Made by a program: the position numbers and the translations under genes. From the NCBI GenBank assembly GCA_028715055.1, contig JAQTLE010000005.1, forward strand, positions 1 to 64,000: a stretch of 64,000 nt of DNA. The letters run 5' to 3'. Positions 53,750 to 63,489 of this stretch are shown here, in pieces. How positions within the stretch are numbered: the first letter of the stretch is position 1; each line of letters begins with the position of its first letter. This stretch comes from Sulfurovaceae bacterium (lineage in GTDB: Bacteria > Campylobacterota > Campylobacteria > Campylobacterales > Sulfurovaceae). The notes under the pieces were generated by a model. That model saw only the letters and a list, made by a program, of their open reading frames with translations. It was not told the origin of the DNA and ran no database searches.

Positions 53750-54544
53750 ATGGGTTTTCATGAAGCAATCGGTTTTGGAGTAGCGGGCAATTTTGCTCAT
53801 CATTTGGAACAAGCTGGAGAACTCGAAGATTTTAAAGATGTTGTCACAGAAGAAGTTAATGCACCAAAGGGTATATTTCCTTTTTATCTTCCTGGGGACG
53901 ATACTTTTTTAGGCCGTTATCCTATCAGTACTGAAACGCTTACCTTGCCTATAGATGATGATGCACAAGTGGAACCGGAAATAGTACTTTTTTGTGAGAT
54001 AGTATATGATGAAAACAAAAAGGTAGTTTCTGTTTTGCCAAAATCTTTTGGTACTTTTAACGACTGTACTATTAGAAAAGAAGGGGCAAAAAAAATATCG
54101 CACAAAAAGAGCTGGGGCGACGATAGCAAAGGAATTTCAACCAAGTTTATAAATATTGATAAATTTAGCAAGGGTGGGATTATGGATAATTATCATCTGT
54201 GCTCTTATTTGTTTAGAGATGGCAAACTTCATGAATATGGCGTTGATGCACCATTGCTTGGCTATGGGTATTTTTATGAAAAATTGATAACATGGCTTGT
54301 GGATAAATTAAATAATCAAAAAGATTTCGGACCTCTGGAAGATATGGCTATGCATCTAAAAAATTGCGCTTACCCATCGACAGCTCTTATATCAATAGGA
54401 GCAACAGCATATGCATCTTTTGGAGAAACTCACTATTTGCAAAGCAAAGATGAGATATTTGTTGTGGCATATGACGCAAGAGTAGATGACAACTCTATAA
54501 ATGAAAGCGAAACAAAAGTAGTGTTGCACCAAATAGTAAAATAA
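53750..54544 (+). CDS. DUF5718-like protein with hydrolase-like core
   Basis: A 264-residue soluble protein starting GFHEAIGFGVAGNFAHHLEQAGE. The middle segment VEPEIVLFCEIVYDENKK, followed by LPKSFGTFNDCTIRK, resembles the acid-residue region of fumarylacetoacetate hydrolase-fold enzymes, where EPE binds metal. I recall DUF5718 proteins of Campylobacterota with this opening. AAGGATA lies before the ATG. It is followed by acylphosphatase after 12 nt, with which it may be cotranscribed. Enzymatic activity is not shown. Confidence 0.55.
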   Translation: MGFHEAIGFGVAGNFAHHLEQAGELEDFKDVVTEEVNAPKGIFPFYLPGDDTFLGRYPISTETLTLPIDDDAQVEPEIVLFCEIVYDENKKVVSVLPKSFGTFNDCTIRKEGAKKISHKKSWGDDSKGISTKFINIDKFSKGGIMDNYHLCSYLFRDGKLHEYGVDAPLLGYGYFYEKLITWLVDKLNNQKDFGPLEDMAMHLKNCAYPSTALISIGATAYASFGETHYLQSKDEIFVVAYDARVDDNSINESETKVVLHQIVK

Positions 54545-54556
54545 AAGGCAAGCAAG

Positions 54557-54832
54557 ATGCAACTTTATAGGTTTATAATCAGCGGCAAAGTCCAGGGTGT
54601 ATTTTATCGCAAAAGCGTATCTCAAAATGCCATGATGGTAGGATATAAAGGAAGCGTCAAAAATTTAAATGACGGAAGCGTAGAAGTGTATGCCGAGCTT
54701 TTAGAAGACGAACTAGAAGGATTTCTAGAACTTCTAAAAGTTGGTTCGCCTATGTCTGAAGTAAAAGACATATCATTTGAGACAGCCAATGATAATACAT
54801 TGGAATATGACGGATTTATCATCATCAGATAA
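54557..54832 (+). CDS. acyP: Acylphosphatase
   Basis: Hydrolyses acyl-phosphate bonds such as that of 1,3-bisphosphoglycerate or carbamoyl phosphate. The 91 residues have the phosphate loop GKVQGVFYRKSV with catalytic Arg18 and the second motif VKNLNDGSVEV with Asn36. Length is normal. Convergent with the rubrerythrin gene, 5 nt apart, and 12 nt downstream of the DUF5718-like gene. Confidence 0.95.
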   Translation: MQLYRFIISGKVQGVFYRKSVSQNAMMVGYKGSVKNLNDGSVEVYAELLEDELEGFLELLKVGSPMSEVKDISFETANDNTLEYDGFIIIR

Positions 54833-54837
54833 TAAAA

Positions 54838-55497
54838 CTACCCTGCGGTAACATTTTTATTCCTTTTTTTGAAGTATTCTTTTTCAGCTCCACATAGCGA
54901 GCATTTGCCGGGAGCTTTTTTGCCCTTATGAACATGTCCGCATATCTCACATATATATTCTTCTTCTTCATTGGAATCAAAAAATCCTTCAGCTGCAAGA
55001 GCTTCTTTTAATGCTAGATATTCAGCTTCATGTTCTATTTCCACTTTGCCGATGGCTAAAAAAAGTCTTGCTATCTCATTGAATCCTTCTTCTTTTGCTA
55101 TTGCAGCAAAATTTGGGTACATTGTTTCATGTTCATATTTTTCACCATTTGCTGCATACTGCAGATTTGTTTTCGTGTCATTTAATTCTATGCCATTTAC
55201 TAATTTGTTGTACGCTTTATATTCTGCTCTTGCATGATATTTTTCATTGTTAGCAGCTTCTTGGAAAAAGCGTGCTATACGATGATAGCCTTCATTAAAT
55301 GCAACTTCAGCAAATAATTCATATTTATTTCTAGCCTGTGATTCACCGGCAAATGCTTTCATGAGATTAACCGCTGTTAGATTTTCTGTTATACAATGCA
55401 TCGGTTCTCCACAGCATACCAGAGTACCTCCGCCGACATGACTTACTTCTACTTCATTGCCGCATTTGTTGCATTTATAAGTTTCATATTGTCTCAT
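54838..55497 (-). CDS. Desulforubrerythrin (three-domain rubrerythrin)
   Basis: Peroxide-reducing non-haem iron protein of 219 residues. It has an N-terminal desulforedoxin-type centre (C9xxC12, C28C29), a four-helix diiron domain with the Glu and His ligands ([33 protein letters not shown]) and a C-terminal rubredoxin centre (CEICGHVH and CSLCG). This three-domain layout is that of the Campylobacter jejuni Rrc/desulforubrerythrin. It lies 8 nt after a ferritin-like gene; both answer oxidative stress. PerR-type operators were not recognised. Confidence 0.92.
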   Translation of the reverse strand: MRQYETYKCNKCGNEVEVSHVGGGTLVCCGEPMHCITENLTAVNLMKAFAGESQARNKYELFAEVAFNEGYHRIARFFQEAANNEKYHARAEYKAYNKLVNGIELNDTKTNLQYAANGEKYEHETMYPNFAAIAKEEGFNEIARLFLAIGKVEIEHEAEYLALKEALAAEGFFDSNEEEEYICEICGHVHKGKKAPGKCSLCGAEKEYFKKRNKNVTAG

Positions 55498-55505
55498 GAT
55501 AATTC

Positions 55506-56021
55506 CTATGCCATACTTTTTTTAATTTGCTCTATAAACTCTCCGATATCATCATGTAATGTTTGCAAATCTTCTTCATGTTCTACTTCATCTGCAAGTA
55601 TAGATGAAACCATGTTATAAGTAATAATGTCTTTATCTTTTGTTATGTCAACTAGTTTGGAATAAACGGAGATGGCGCATTGCTCGCCTTTGATAGCATC
55701 GTTTAGTATGGCAACCACATCAAAGTCTTTTGGTTCTCCATACTCACAATTTGCATGAGTAAACCAAGCTTGAGGATGAGTAAGTGGTGTACCGCCTAGT
55801 TGAATAATGCGATCTGCTATCATCGTCGCATGTCTAAGCTCATCGGCTGCATGCTGGGTTAATTCTGCTATCGCAGCATCTCTCATTATACCTTTTATGA
55901 CTTTTGATTCTATGAAGTATTGATAATATGCTAACCACTCATCTGAATATGCTTTATTTAGCATTGTAATGATCTCACTTATCTCTAAGCCTTTGATTAT
56001 AGAATTTCTTCGCATTGCCAT
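55506..56021 (-). CDS. Ferritin-like (Dps-like) diiron protein
   Basis: A 171-residue four-helix protein with the ferroxidase pattern: [43 protein letters not shown] and [12 protein letters not shown], providing Glu and His ligands on all four helices. It resembles the bacterioferritin-like DPS-like family rather than canonical ferritin or Dps. It is first in a two-gene operon with desulforubrerythrin (8 nt gap), pointing to iron storage with peroxide removal. ATG at 56021; a second at codon 3 is possible. Confidence 0.82.
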   Translation of the reverse strand: MAMRRNSIIKGLEISEIITMLNKAYSDEWLAYYQYFIESKVIKGIMRDAAIAELTQHAADELRHATMIADRIIQLGGTPLTHPQAWFTHANCEYGEPKDFDVVAILNDAIKGEQCAISVYSKLVDITKDKDIITYNMVSSILADEVEHEEDLQTLHDDIGEFIEQIKKSMA

Positions 56022-56140
56022 TGTAAATCCTTTTCAATACTAAAATTAAGGATATTTTTTATCCTTTATTAGAGTATAACACTTATATACTTAATTGAAT
56101 ATAAAGCTTAAAAAAGGATCTTTGGGAGCAAATAAGCCTG

Positions 56141-57265
56141 TTATTTAAACCAATTCTTTACTTTTGCAAAACTATTTTCAAAGATAGTTTTATGCGGTTT
56201 GCTTTCGATGCCAAAGCTATTTTGCAACTCTTCAATTAGGTTTTTTTGTTCATCATTCAATGATGTAGGAAATACGATATGGACTTGAGCTATAAATCTG
56301 CCTTTGCGCCCGCTATGCACATCTGCTACACCTTCATTTGGAAATACAAATTGTTCTTTATCTGCGGTCCCTTTTTTGAGTTCTAATTCAAGTTCACCTT
56401 TGAGTGAAGGTATCGTAACTCTTTCACCCAAGATAGCTTGAGTAAAAAATATAGGTACTTCTATATATATATCATTTCCATTGCGTATGAAATGTTCATC
56501 ATCTTTTACCATAAATGTCACGTATAGATCGCCTCTTTGACCTGTTTTGGATATATTGCCATGGCCTTTTACTCTAAGTCGATTTCCATTGTCGATACCT
56601 GCAGGTATTTTTATGGTAACTTTTTCTTTTTGGGTCTCAAATCCACTTCCGTCACATGAATTACATTTATCTTGAGCCATTTTTCCTTCGCCGTGACACT
56701 TAGGGCAAGTTTGTGCAAATGTCATAAATCCTTGTTTCATGACTACCTGTCCTTGTCCGCCGCAAGTTTTACAAGTAGTTAGTTTGCCGTTTTTGGCACC
56801 TGTTCCATTGCAGTCTTCACATGCACTTTTGTATGAGATCTCTATTTCTTTTTCGCAACCGAAAATCGCTTCATGGAATTCCAAGGTGTATTTTATCTCG
56901 AAATCCAACGGGTATTTAGAAGAGTTTTGGGTTCTACCGCTTCCGCCAAATCCGCCAAAGCCTCCTCCAAACATGGAATTGAAAATATCCATTATATCGT
57001 CCATGTTTGCGCCGCCGCCAAATCCGCCCATACCTCTGCCATCAAGTCCGGCTTTGCCATATCTATCATATATAGAGCGTTTTTCATCATCGCTAAGTAC
57101 TTGATATGCTTCATTTACAAGTTTAAAATTCTCTTCTGCTTCTTTATCATTAGGGTTTCTATCCGGATGGTATTTCATTGCAAGTTTACGGTAAGATTTT
57201 TTAAGTTCACTTCCATCACAGTCCCTGCTTACCTCAAGCACCTCATAATAATCTAGTTCGGTCAT
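56141..57265 (-). CDS. dnaJ: Chaperone protein DnaJ
   Basis: Co-chaperone of DnaK. The 374 residues have the J domain with HPD at 33-35, the Gly/Phe-rich region ([15 protein letters not shown]), four CxxCxGxG zinc motifs ([32 protein letters not shown]) and the C-terminal substrate-binding domains. Complete and normal length. Monocistronic; dnaK and grpE are not adjacent here. Confidence 0.98.
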   Translation of the reverse strand: MTELDYYEVLEVSRDCDGSELKKSYRKLAMKYHPDRNPNDKEAEENFKLVNEAYQVLSDDEKRSIYDRYGKAGLDGRGMGGFGGGANMDDIMDIFNSMFGGGFGGFGGSGRTQNSSKYPLDFEIKYTLEFHEAIFGCEKEIEISYKSACEDCNGTGAKNGKLTTCKTCGGQGQVVMKQGFMTFAQTCPKCHGEGKMAQDKCNSCDGSGFETQKEKVTIKIPAGIDNGNRLRVKGHGNISKTGQRGDLYVTFMVKDDEHFIRNGNDIYIEVPIFFTQAILGERVTIPSLKGELELELKKGTADKEQFVFPNEGVADVHSGRKGRFIAQVHIVFPTSLNDEQKNLIEELQNSFGIESKPHKTIFENSFAKVKNWFK

Positions 57266-57364
57266 AATAAATTCCTTAGGATTTTGTTATTAGTAGTATG
57301 AATATAATTTTTGGCGAATTCTACCATAATTTTGTTATAATGGCAATCAAAAAGAGCACTTTAT

Positions 57365-57658
57365 ATGATCGTACATGTTGTTTTATTTAGTTTCAAAGAA
57401 GATGAAAAAATATTAAATATCAAAAAAGCAAAAGAGATGCTTGCCGCACTTCAAGACAAGGTCCCGTCATTGAAATATATAGAAATCGGTGAAAATTTTT
57501 GCGTAGAGGGCAGGGCAATGGATCTTAGTATCATTACACATTTTGATACAAAAGAAGATTTGCAAGAATATGCTGTGCATCCGGAACATCTAGAAGTTAT
57601 AAATTTTATAAAGCAGGTAGTGGAGTACTCCAAAGTAGTCGATTATGAAACGCTCTAA
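57365..57658 (+). CDS. Dabb-type stress-responsive barrel protein
   Basis: A 97-residue alpha-beta barrel protein starting IVHVVLFSFKEDE and containing HFDTKEDLQEYAVHPEHLEV, the Dabb-family signature. Dimeric proteins of this fold include stress proteins and small-molecule monooxygenase-like enzymes; the specific role is unknown. It ends 14 nt inside recR, so the two genes are cotranscribed and translation is probably coupled. Confidence 0.88.
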   Translation: MIVHVVLFSFKEDEKILNIKKAKEMLAALQDKVPSLKYIEIGENFCVEGRAMDLSIITHFDTKEDLQEYAVHPEHLEVINFIKQVVEYSKVVDYETL

Positions 57659-58214
57659 AATTGAAGCATTTGAAAATTTAGTGAGTGCATTTGAGGCATT
57701 TCCAAGCATAGGCAAAAAAACCGCAATTCGTTTGGCATATCACTGTGTGGCGGTAGATAATTTTGCAGCCATGAAATTGGCTCACGCTATAGAAAATGGA
57801 GTTGCCAATATAAGAAAATGCAACAAATGTCATAATATGAGTGAAAATGAAATATGTCAAATATGCGCTGATCCATATAGGGACAGTTCTATTTTATGTA
57901 TAGTGCAAAGCGCAAAAGATATATTGGTCATTGAAGAAAGCGGCCAGTTCAATGGCGTTTATTATGTTGTTAGGGAACTCGGCGATCTGGATGAAAGTCA
58001 TTTGTTTAGCGCAGTTCAAGGCGCAGAAGAAGTGGTTTTTGCTTTCCCTCCAAGCATAGCAACTGACACTATGATACTTTATATAGAAGATAAGCTCAAA
58101 GATTTTGATCTGATATTTACCAAAATAGCCCAAGGAGTGCCAACTGGGGTAGAGCTGGAAAATATAGATCTATTGTCACTCTCTCGCGCTTTGCAATCAA
58201 GGGTAAAGGTTTAA
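57645..58214 (+). CDS. recR: Recombination protein RecR
   Basis: DNA gap-repair protein acting with RecF and RecO. The 189 residues have the helix-hairpin-helix EAFPSIGKKTAIRLAYH, the zinc finger CNKCHNMSENEICQIC and the Toprim domain with CIVQSAKDILVIEESGQF. Length is in range. Its start lies inside the Dabb gene. Confidence 0.95.
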   Translation: MKRSKIEAFENLVSAFEAFPSIGKKTAIRLAYHCVAVDNFAAMKLAHAIENGVANIRKCNKCHNMSENEICQICADPYRDSSILCIVQSAKDILVIEESGQFNGVYYVVRELGDLDESHLFSAVQGAEEVVFAFPPSIATDTMILYIEDKLKDFDLIFTKIAQGVPTGVELENIDLLSLSRALQSRVKV

Positions 58215-58547
58215 TTTTTTAAACAAATCCTTATTCGTCAAGATTCTTTTATATCATAACTCAATAATTTAACAATAACTTAACAGAACTCACATATAAT
58301 TTTTTATTAATAATATTAAAAACATTTAGATTTGAAATGATAAATTTAAAAATTTAAGGAAAATAGGTGAAAAAGTTAAGGTTTTTGATAAGCACTAAAA
58401 CTATTCAGTGTCAGTGACAATTCAAATGATAATGGTTGATTTGGTAAGAGCCGGTGATATGCTTGTATTATAAATTTAAACTTAATAAAAATTATTAAAT
58501 ATATAATATAATATTAAAATATTTTGAGACTTTGAAAAGGAGAATTA
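58215..58547. other. AT-rich gap with no gene recognised
   Basis: 333 nt between recR and the lipoprotein gene. A GTG-started 16-codon frame (58366-58416) and a 13-codon ATG frame (58433-58474) exist, but neither has clear homology. A perfect 11-bp palindrome TGTCAGTGACA stands at 58409-58419. The last 100 nt are nearly all A and T and would hold the promoter of the lipoprotein/RTX pair. No riboswitch fold was recognised. Confidence 0.4.
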
Positions 58548-59132
58548 ATGAAAAGGTTTAAAAAGTTATTTGTTGGTTTGGTTTTAGTTTTTGGATTTAA
58601 TGGGTGTGAGGCAAAAACGCAAACTCTTCCCCCGAAAGCACCTCTTGATGTTTCTAGGTTAGGAAATGTATATGAGAGTGTTTACAATAAATACTCTTTC
58701 GGTAGTTTAAATTGTATTGTCGGCAAGAAAATATTAGATGATGGAATTTCTGAAAGAGCTTTTATTAAAGTTGTTGATAAAAGTATAGCTATTAAAAACT
58801 GGAATAAAGAGCTCGATTTGCCGGAATCTTATTTTTTTCAAAATAGAGCGACACATTGTGCTTTTTTTGACGATAATATATATGTTTTAGAGCAGGTTGA
58901 TACACAATCTTCCCAATCATTATCTCAAACATTACTTTATGTGTGCAAGTTTAATAAAAATGGTGAAAATAAAATGTGCAAGATTGTTGAGAATAATTTT
59001 TATACAAGTTGGGTTGAATTGGAAAAGAAAAATTTTAATGTCAGCAATGACAGTATAGAAATTCATGGTAAATTTAAAAATAGAAATAGTGATAATATCG
59101 AGGATTTTGATACTAAAATGAAACTTTTTTAA
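58548..59132 (+). CDS. Putative lipoprotein upstream of the RTX glucosaminidase
   Basis: A 194-residue protein. The N-terminus KRFKKLFVGLVLVFGFNGCEAK is a signal peptide with a weak lipobox (FNGC, Cys20), so it should be membrane-anchored and periplasmic. The remainder is mixed alpha-beta with several Cys (around 57, 104 and 134) and no recognised domain. AAAGGAG precedes the ATG, and the RTX protein gene follows after 34 nt on the same strand with its own AAAGGA. Because that protein is a peptidoglycan hydrolase, an immunity or inhibitory role for this lipoprotein is a reasonable hypothesis, but nothing in its sequence proves it. It could also be an accessory or unrelated protein. Confidence 0.7.
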   Translation: MKRFKKLFVGLVLVFGFNGCEAKTQTLPPKAPLDVSRLGNVYESVYNKYSFGSLNCIVGKKILDDGISERAFIKVVDKSIAIKNWNKELDLPESYFFQNRATHCAFFDDNIYVLEQVDTQSSQSLSQTLLYVCKFNKNGENKMCKIVENNFYTSWVELEKKNFNVSNDSIEIHGKFKNRNSDNIEDFDTKMKLF

Positions 59133-59166
59133 TATTTTTTTAAGCATATAACTAAAGGATTTTAAA

Positions 59167-62100
59167 ATGACATCAGAAGAGTTTATACAAAAATTATATC
59201 CAGCAGCCATCAAAGTTTCTAAAGAGACTGGAATGTCATGGGAACTAATATTGGCTCAAGCAGCTCAAGAAACACAATGGGGAAAAAGTGTATTGCCTGG
59301 TACAAATAATATTTTTAATATCAAAGCTTCAAATGACTGGCATGGTGAAACAAAAGAGTTTCGTGTTTGGGAAATAGAAAATGGTAAAAAAGTATGGGTA
59401 ATTGACGAATTTAGAGTTTATGATAGCATTGAAGAATCATTAATGGATAGAGTAGATTTTCTTAAAAATAATCCTCGTTATACTAAAGCCGGACTATTTG
59501 ATGATGGAACGCTTGGAAATTTAGAAAAAGAGGCTGTTGTGCTACAAAAAGCTGGATATGCAACAGATCCTAAATATGCTGATAATTTAATAGCCGTATC
59601 AAATGGGCCAACAATGAAAAGAGCATTAAGTGATATCTCTTTGAATGAAAATTTTAGTCACTACAATACTGATAGTAATGAAAACAATGGCGTATTTGAC
59701 TTCGGCGACAAAGGAGATGATGTTAAAGAGTTGCAATCCATGCTCAATGATTTAGGGTATCATGTTACGGTTGACGGTATATACGGTAAACAGACAGAAC
59801 AGGCAGTCAAAGACTATCAGTCTCAAAATGGTTTAACGGTTGATGGAATCGTGGGTAAAAATACGATGATGTCACTTGAGATAGACGTTGGCGATACTCT
59901 ATTTAATATGAACAATGATATTTTTTACGGAATAAACGGTAACCTCCTTGGCAATATCAGACAATACGACCCTCAAGACACATTATCTCCTTACACATCT
60001 ATAAGCTCAGTATCAGACTTATTAGAATCATTTCAAACAAGTATGGTTCTCAATTCCATGGAAGCAGCCCAGATTTATAGCTCTGTGTTTAGCGGTTCTT
60101 CTTCAGAGTTTAAAGATTTTTTATTTTACTCATGGGATGACAAATATGAAGACAATGACTTTTGGCTAGAAAAACAAGATGACTATAGCTGGATGGAACT
60201 TCGTGACAATGATGAAACATTTTGGATAAGCGATGAGTTTGGAGCTATCATGACTGTCAATCAAGATATATTTGGTGATTATTATAATAGCTTAACGACC
60301 AATTATAAAGGTACAGATATAAGCAATTCTGATTTTATAGTTTATAGTGACTGGTACAATGATGTTGGATTTTCATTTGATGGTGTAAGTGTGAATGCAA
60401 ACTATGGAAGTAGTGGTGGCAATGCTAGCTTTAGTTTTTCTTTTTCTTTTCCGGTTGCACTTGACCTTGACGGCGATGGAATAGAGCTTACATCTGTCAT
60501 AGACAGCAAATCTTGGTTTGATATAGCTGGCGATGGTACTATGCATCAAACTGGATGGGTAGGAGCTGATGATGGGTTGCTGGCATATGATGAGAATGAT
60601 GATGGCAAGATAACAACGGCTAGAGAAATCGCATTTGCTAATAGAACTGAATCAAATGATACAGACCTTGAAGCGCTAAGAAGTGAGTTTGATTCAAATC
60701 ATGATGGCAAACTGGATGCAAACGATACAGAGTTTGATAAATTTAGGATATGGCAAGACAAGGATAGTGATGGCGAGAGTGACGATGGAGAACTTATAAC
60801 ATTGACAAAAGTAGGCATAGTATCTATCGATTTGGAGGGCACTGAAACATCTTATGCTATAGACGGCAACAAGATCAATGCTTTTACAGCTTATACAAAA
60901 ACAGACGGTACTACTGGAATGGGTGCTGATGTAGCACTTGCTTATGATTATACCGGCTATACAACTACCATGACAAATGAATATATGACAGTTAAACGCA
61001 CAGGAAGTGAAGCGGTGTATGCTATGGCTACAAGTGCTACTCCATTGATGCTTGATCTTTCGATTGCCAAACTTGATGGTGCTATAGGAAATAATGGCAA
61101 TGACACGCTCGATGCCAGTAGCAAAAGCACATCAGTGATTTTAGAAGGAATGGCAGGCGACGATGTACTAAAGGGAGGAGCAGGCGATGACTGGCTTGAC
61201 GGCGGGGAAGGAGTAGATACACTCGAAGGCAGAAAAGGTAACGATACATATATAGTTGATAATTATATAGAGTTAAACAACATCAAAGAACCTTTGATAG
61301 GAAATGATACAGATTTTAATACTGTAATATATAAAGGATCGGATGATCTTAAAATTGATATTGAACATATAAATGTTGAGGCAATATATAGCGGATCTGG
61401 AAATGATACTATCGTTTATGCGTATAATTTTGATACAAATAGACAATATGGAAAAGGATATTTATCAAGAAATCTTGTAATAGATGGAGGTGCCGGCGAT
61501 GATACTATATATGGACATAAATTCAATGATCTGCTTAAAGGCGGGCTTGGTCATGATATATTAAACGGCAGGTCAGGAGATGATATATATTTGTTTTCAA
61601 TAGGCGATGGTGTCGACACAATAGCCGAATTTTCCGAAGATTATGTAATAGTAAAAAAGCATAAATGGTATCAAGGCACAAGCTCGGATAAATACGGTTA
61701 TATTGAAGCAAACGGAGGAGATGACACTATACAGTTTGGTGAGGGTATTACACTTGACAATATTGATATTAAGCTTATCGGCAGTGATCTTTTGCTCGGC
61801 GTAAGAAATGCAGGAGATGTGTCTGATATAGAAACATTGAATGATAGAATATTGATCAAAGATTTTCTTAATAATCTTAGAACAATTGAAAATTTATCAT
61901 TTTCTGACAAAACAACCGCATCACTTACAACCATAAGCGGATTAAATATCGGTACATCATCAAATGATACAATAATCGGTTTAGCAGGAAATGATATTAT
62001 TAATAGCAAAGAAGGAGCAGACAAATTAAGCGGAGGGACAGGGGATGATGTATTTATATTTGATACTGTTTTTTCTATGCAAGCAATGGGTTTGACAACG

Positions 62101-62436
62101 GTAACTTTTGGTACACTAAGCAGATCAATATACGGTATGATTGAAAAATCTAACGGTAATATAGATACTATATCCGATTTTGAAGCAGGCAAAGATATTA
62201 TTTATTTAGATAATACGATATTTAAACAATTGAGTGATGGTCCACTAAGCATTGATAATTTTGTAGCCAATTCTACTGGCAATGCAGATGATGCAAATGA
62301 TTATATAATATATAACACTTCCAATGGAAAACTATCTTACGATATCGATGGCAATGGTAAAGGTATGTCTGTGGTGTTTGCAATCCTGTCAAACAAGCCA
62401 ACAGATCTATCGCATCAGGATTTTTATACGATGTAG
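59167..62436 (+). CDS. RTX-type secreted protein with N-terminal glucosaminidase and peptidoglycan-binding domain
   Basis: A 1089-residue protein with no signal peptide. Residues 4-155 form a glucosaminidase (FlgJ-type) domain: AQAAQETQWGKS places the catalytic Glu at 35 and FNIKASNDWHG follows. Residues about 177-240 are a peptidoglycan-binding domain 1 (FGDKGDDVKELQSMLNDLGY, DGIYGKQTEQAV). A middle region of unknown fold extends to about 430. Next come EF-hand-like calcium loops (DLDGDGIE, DSNHDGKLDANDT) and RTX blocks at about 659-698, 775-810 and 938-965 (GGAGDD, GGLGHD, GGTGDDVF). The end (DYIIYNTSNGKLSYDIDGNGK and a short hydrophobic tail) matches type I secretion substrates. Export by a type I secretion system, followed by cutting peptidoglycan, is inferred; no transporter is in the window. 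It may act on other bacteria or on the cell's own wall. Confidence 0.85.
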   Translation: MTSEEFIQKLYPAAIKVSKETGMSWELILAQAAQETQWGKSVLPGTNNIFNIKASNDWHGETKEFRVWEIENGKKVWVIDEFRVYDSIEESLMDRVDFLKNNPRYTKAGLFDDGTLGNLEKEAVVLQKAGYATDPKYADNLIAVSNGPTMKRALSDISLNENFSHYNTDSNENNGVFDFGDKGDDVKELQSMLNDLGYHVTVDGIYGKQTEQAVKDYQSQNGLTVDGIVGKNTMMSLEIDVGDTLFNMNNDIFYGINGNLLGNIRQYDPQDTLSPYTSISSVSDLLESFQTSMVLNSMEAAQIYSSVFSGSSSEFKDFLFYSWDDKYEDNDFWLEKQDDYSWMELRDNDETFWISDEFGAIMTVNQDIFGDYYNSLTTNYKGTDISNSDFIVYSDWYNDVGFSFDGVSVNANYGSSGGNASFSFSFSFPVALDLDGDGIELTSVIDSKSWFDIAGDGTMHQTGWVGADDGLLAYDENDDGKITTAREIAFANRTESNDTDLEALRSEFDSNHDGKLDANDTEFDKFRIWQDKDSDGESDDGELITLTKVGIVSIDLEGTETSYAIDGNKINAFTAYTKTDGTTGMGADVALAYDYTGYTTTMTNEYMTVKRTGSEAVYAMATSATPLMLDLSIAKLDGAIGNNGNDTLDASSKSTSVILEGMAGDDVLKGGAGDDWLDGGEGVDTLEGRKGNDTYIVDNYIELNNIKEPLIGNDTDFNTVIYKGSDDLKIDIEHINVEAIYSGSGNDTIVYAYNFDTNRQYGKGYLSRNLVIDGGAGDDTIYGHKFNDLLKGGLGHDILNGRSGDDIYLFSIGDGVDTIAEFSEDYVIVKKHKWYQGTSSDKYGYIEANGGDDTIQFGEGITLDNIDIKLIGSDLLLGVRNAGDVSDIETLNDRILIKDFLNNLRTIENLSFSDKTTASLTTISGLNIGTSSNDTIIGLAGNDIINSKEGADKLSGGTGDDVFIFDTVFSMQAMGLTTVTFGTLSRSIYGMIEKSNGNIDTISDFEAGKDIIYLDNTIFKQLSDGPLSIDNFVANSTGNADDANDYIIYNTSNGKLSYDIDGNGKGMSVVFAILSNKPTDLSHQDFYTM

Positions 62437-62445
62437 TTTAAAATA

Positions 62446-63489
62446 TCAAGCTTTGTTTTCGAAACTCTTATCATTAAGATACGCTTGCACAAAATTTCTA
62501 ACCTCTTCATATATAAACGAATCAACATATCCCTCAATTTTGCCACCACTTGCGTTTTTATGTCCGCCACCATTGCCGACATGAGCAGCCATTACTGATA
62601 GATCAAGGGTATCATTACCTCTAAGTGAAAAACTGCCACGATAATTGATATCCATATAAAAGTTATAATCAGGATTTTGCACTAAAAATGCATTACCTAT
62701 AATGGATGTATTTCCTATATTATAACCCAGCATTCCTTTGTAGCCTTGATATGTAATAGTAAACCTCTCTTTTTGGCTAGAGAGCAGAGAAGTTATGTAG
62801 GAGGCTACCAGATTGTCTTTGGTGTTGTTTTCTTGAAAAATAAAAAATTCTTTTTTAAGTCTGTGTATCGCATCGTCGAGTGTTATGTGAGCATTATTAT
62901 TTCCAAGCATTGATTTGGCATGTTCGATCAAAGATAACTTAAAAGCAGTATCTTCCGTTGGGAACATGGTACGATTTATCTCTTTCGCGGATGAAAGCAT
63001 ACTCATCATTACTTTGCCATATTCAAATAGAGCATCTTTACTGTGCCACATGTCAACCGCGTCAATAGTATCTACTATTTGTTTGAGTTCATTTTTTGCA
63101 TCAAAGTCATATTTGTCTTGAAGCCACTCATATGTTAGCCAAGTGCCACAGTGTGCAGTATTGAGATGATACCATAGGTGACTCAGAGCAGTTTTTTCGC
63201 CTGTGATGTGATGATCTAGAAGTTGCAATCCTGCTCTAAGCACTTCTGCTTCTTTTTCTATCCAGTTTGCTTCTTTTTGGGAAAGATTAAGGTCGGTTAT
63301 TAGAATGATAGCATTTGATTGATTACCGTCTTTTTTTATATGGTTTACGATCTCTTTGAGTCTTGCAGCAATTTCAGGACCATAATTGGCATTGTAACAA
63401 GAAATCTCATCAAAAGTTTGCGTTGTGAGATATTGACACCCATATCCGTCTAGATCAATATGGGATAGATGATATAGTTTAGGCTTCAA
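62446..63489 (-). CDS. DHH/DHHA1-family phosphoesterase
   Basis: A 347-residue cytoplasmic protein with N-terminal DHH domain: SHIDLDGYGC with His10, Asp12 and Asp14 as metal ligands, DLN near residue 66, and LDHH at about 91-94. The C-terminal DHHA1 part has GNGGGHKNASGGKIEGY. The layout fits nanoRNase or cyclic-dinucleotide phosphodiesterase enzymes (NrnA/GdpP-like without membrane or PAS parts). The substrate is uncertain. Its start overlaps the Rrf2 regulator gene by 11 bp, so both form an operon. Confidence 0.88.
   Translation of the reverse strand: MKPKLYHLSHIDLDGYGCQYLTTQTFDEISCYNANYGPEIAARLKEIVNHIKKDGNQSNAIILITDLNLSQKEANWIEKEAEVLRAGLQLLDHHITGEKTALSHLWYHLNTAHCGTWLTYEWLQDKYDFDAKNELKQIVDTIDAVDMWHSKDALFEYGKVMMSMLSSAKEINRTMFPTEDTAFKLSLIEHAKSMLGNNNAHITLDDAIHRLKKEFFIFQENNTKDNLVASYITSLLSSQKERFTITYQGYKGMLGYNIGNTSIIGNAFLVQNPDYNFYMDINYRGSFSLRGNDTLDLSVMAAHVGNGGGHKNASGGKIEGYVDSFIYEEVRNFVQAYLNDKSFENKA

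Noticed and set aside
58366-58474. Two tiny frames (16 and 13 codons) before the lipoprotein gene
   Set aside because: No homology, one weak or no ribosome site; sequences this short occur by chance. A c-di-GMP riboswitch was also considered, but its conserved core is not present.
59167-59640. Flagellar FlgJ as identity of the glucosaminidase gene
   Set aside because: The domain is FlgJ-like, but the FlgJ rod-cap domain is missing and RTX repeats with a secretion tail follow.
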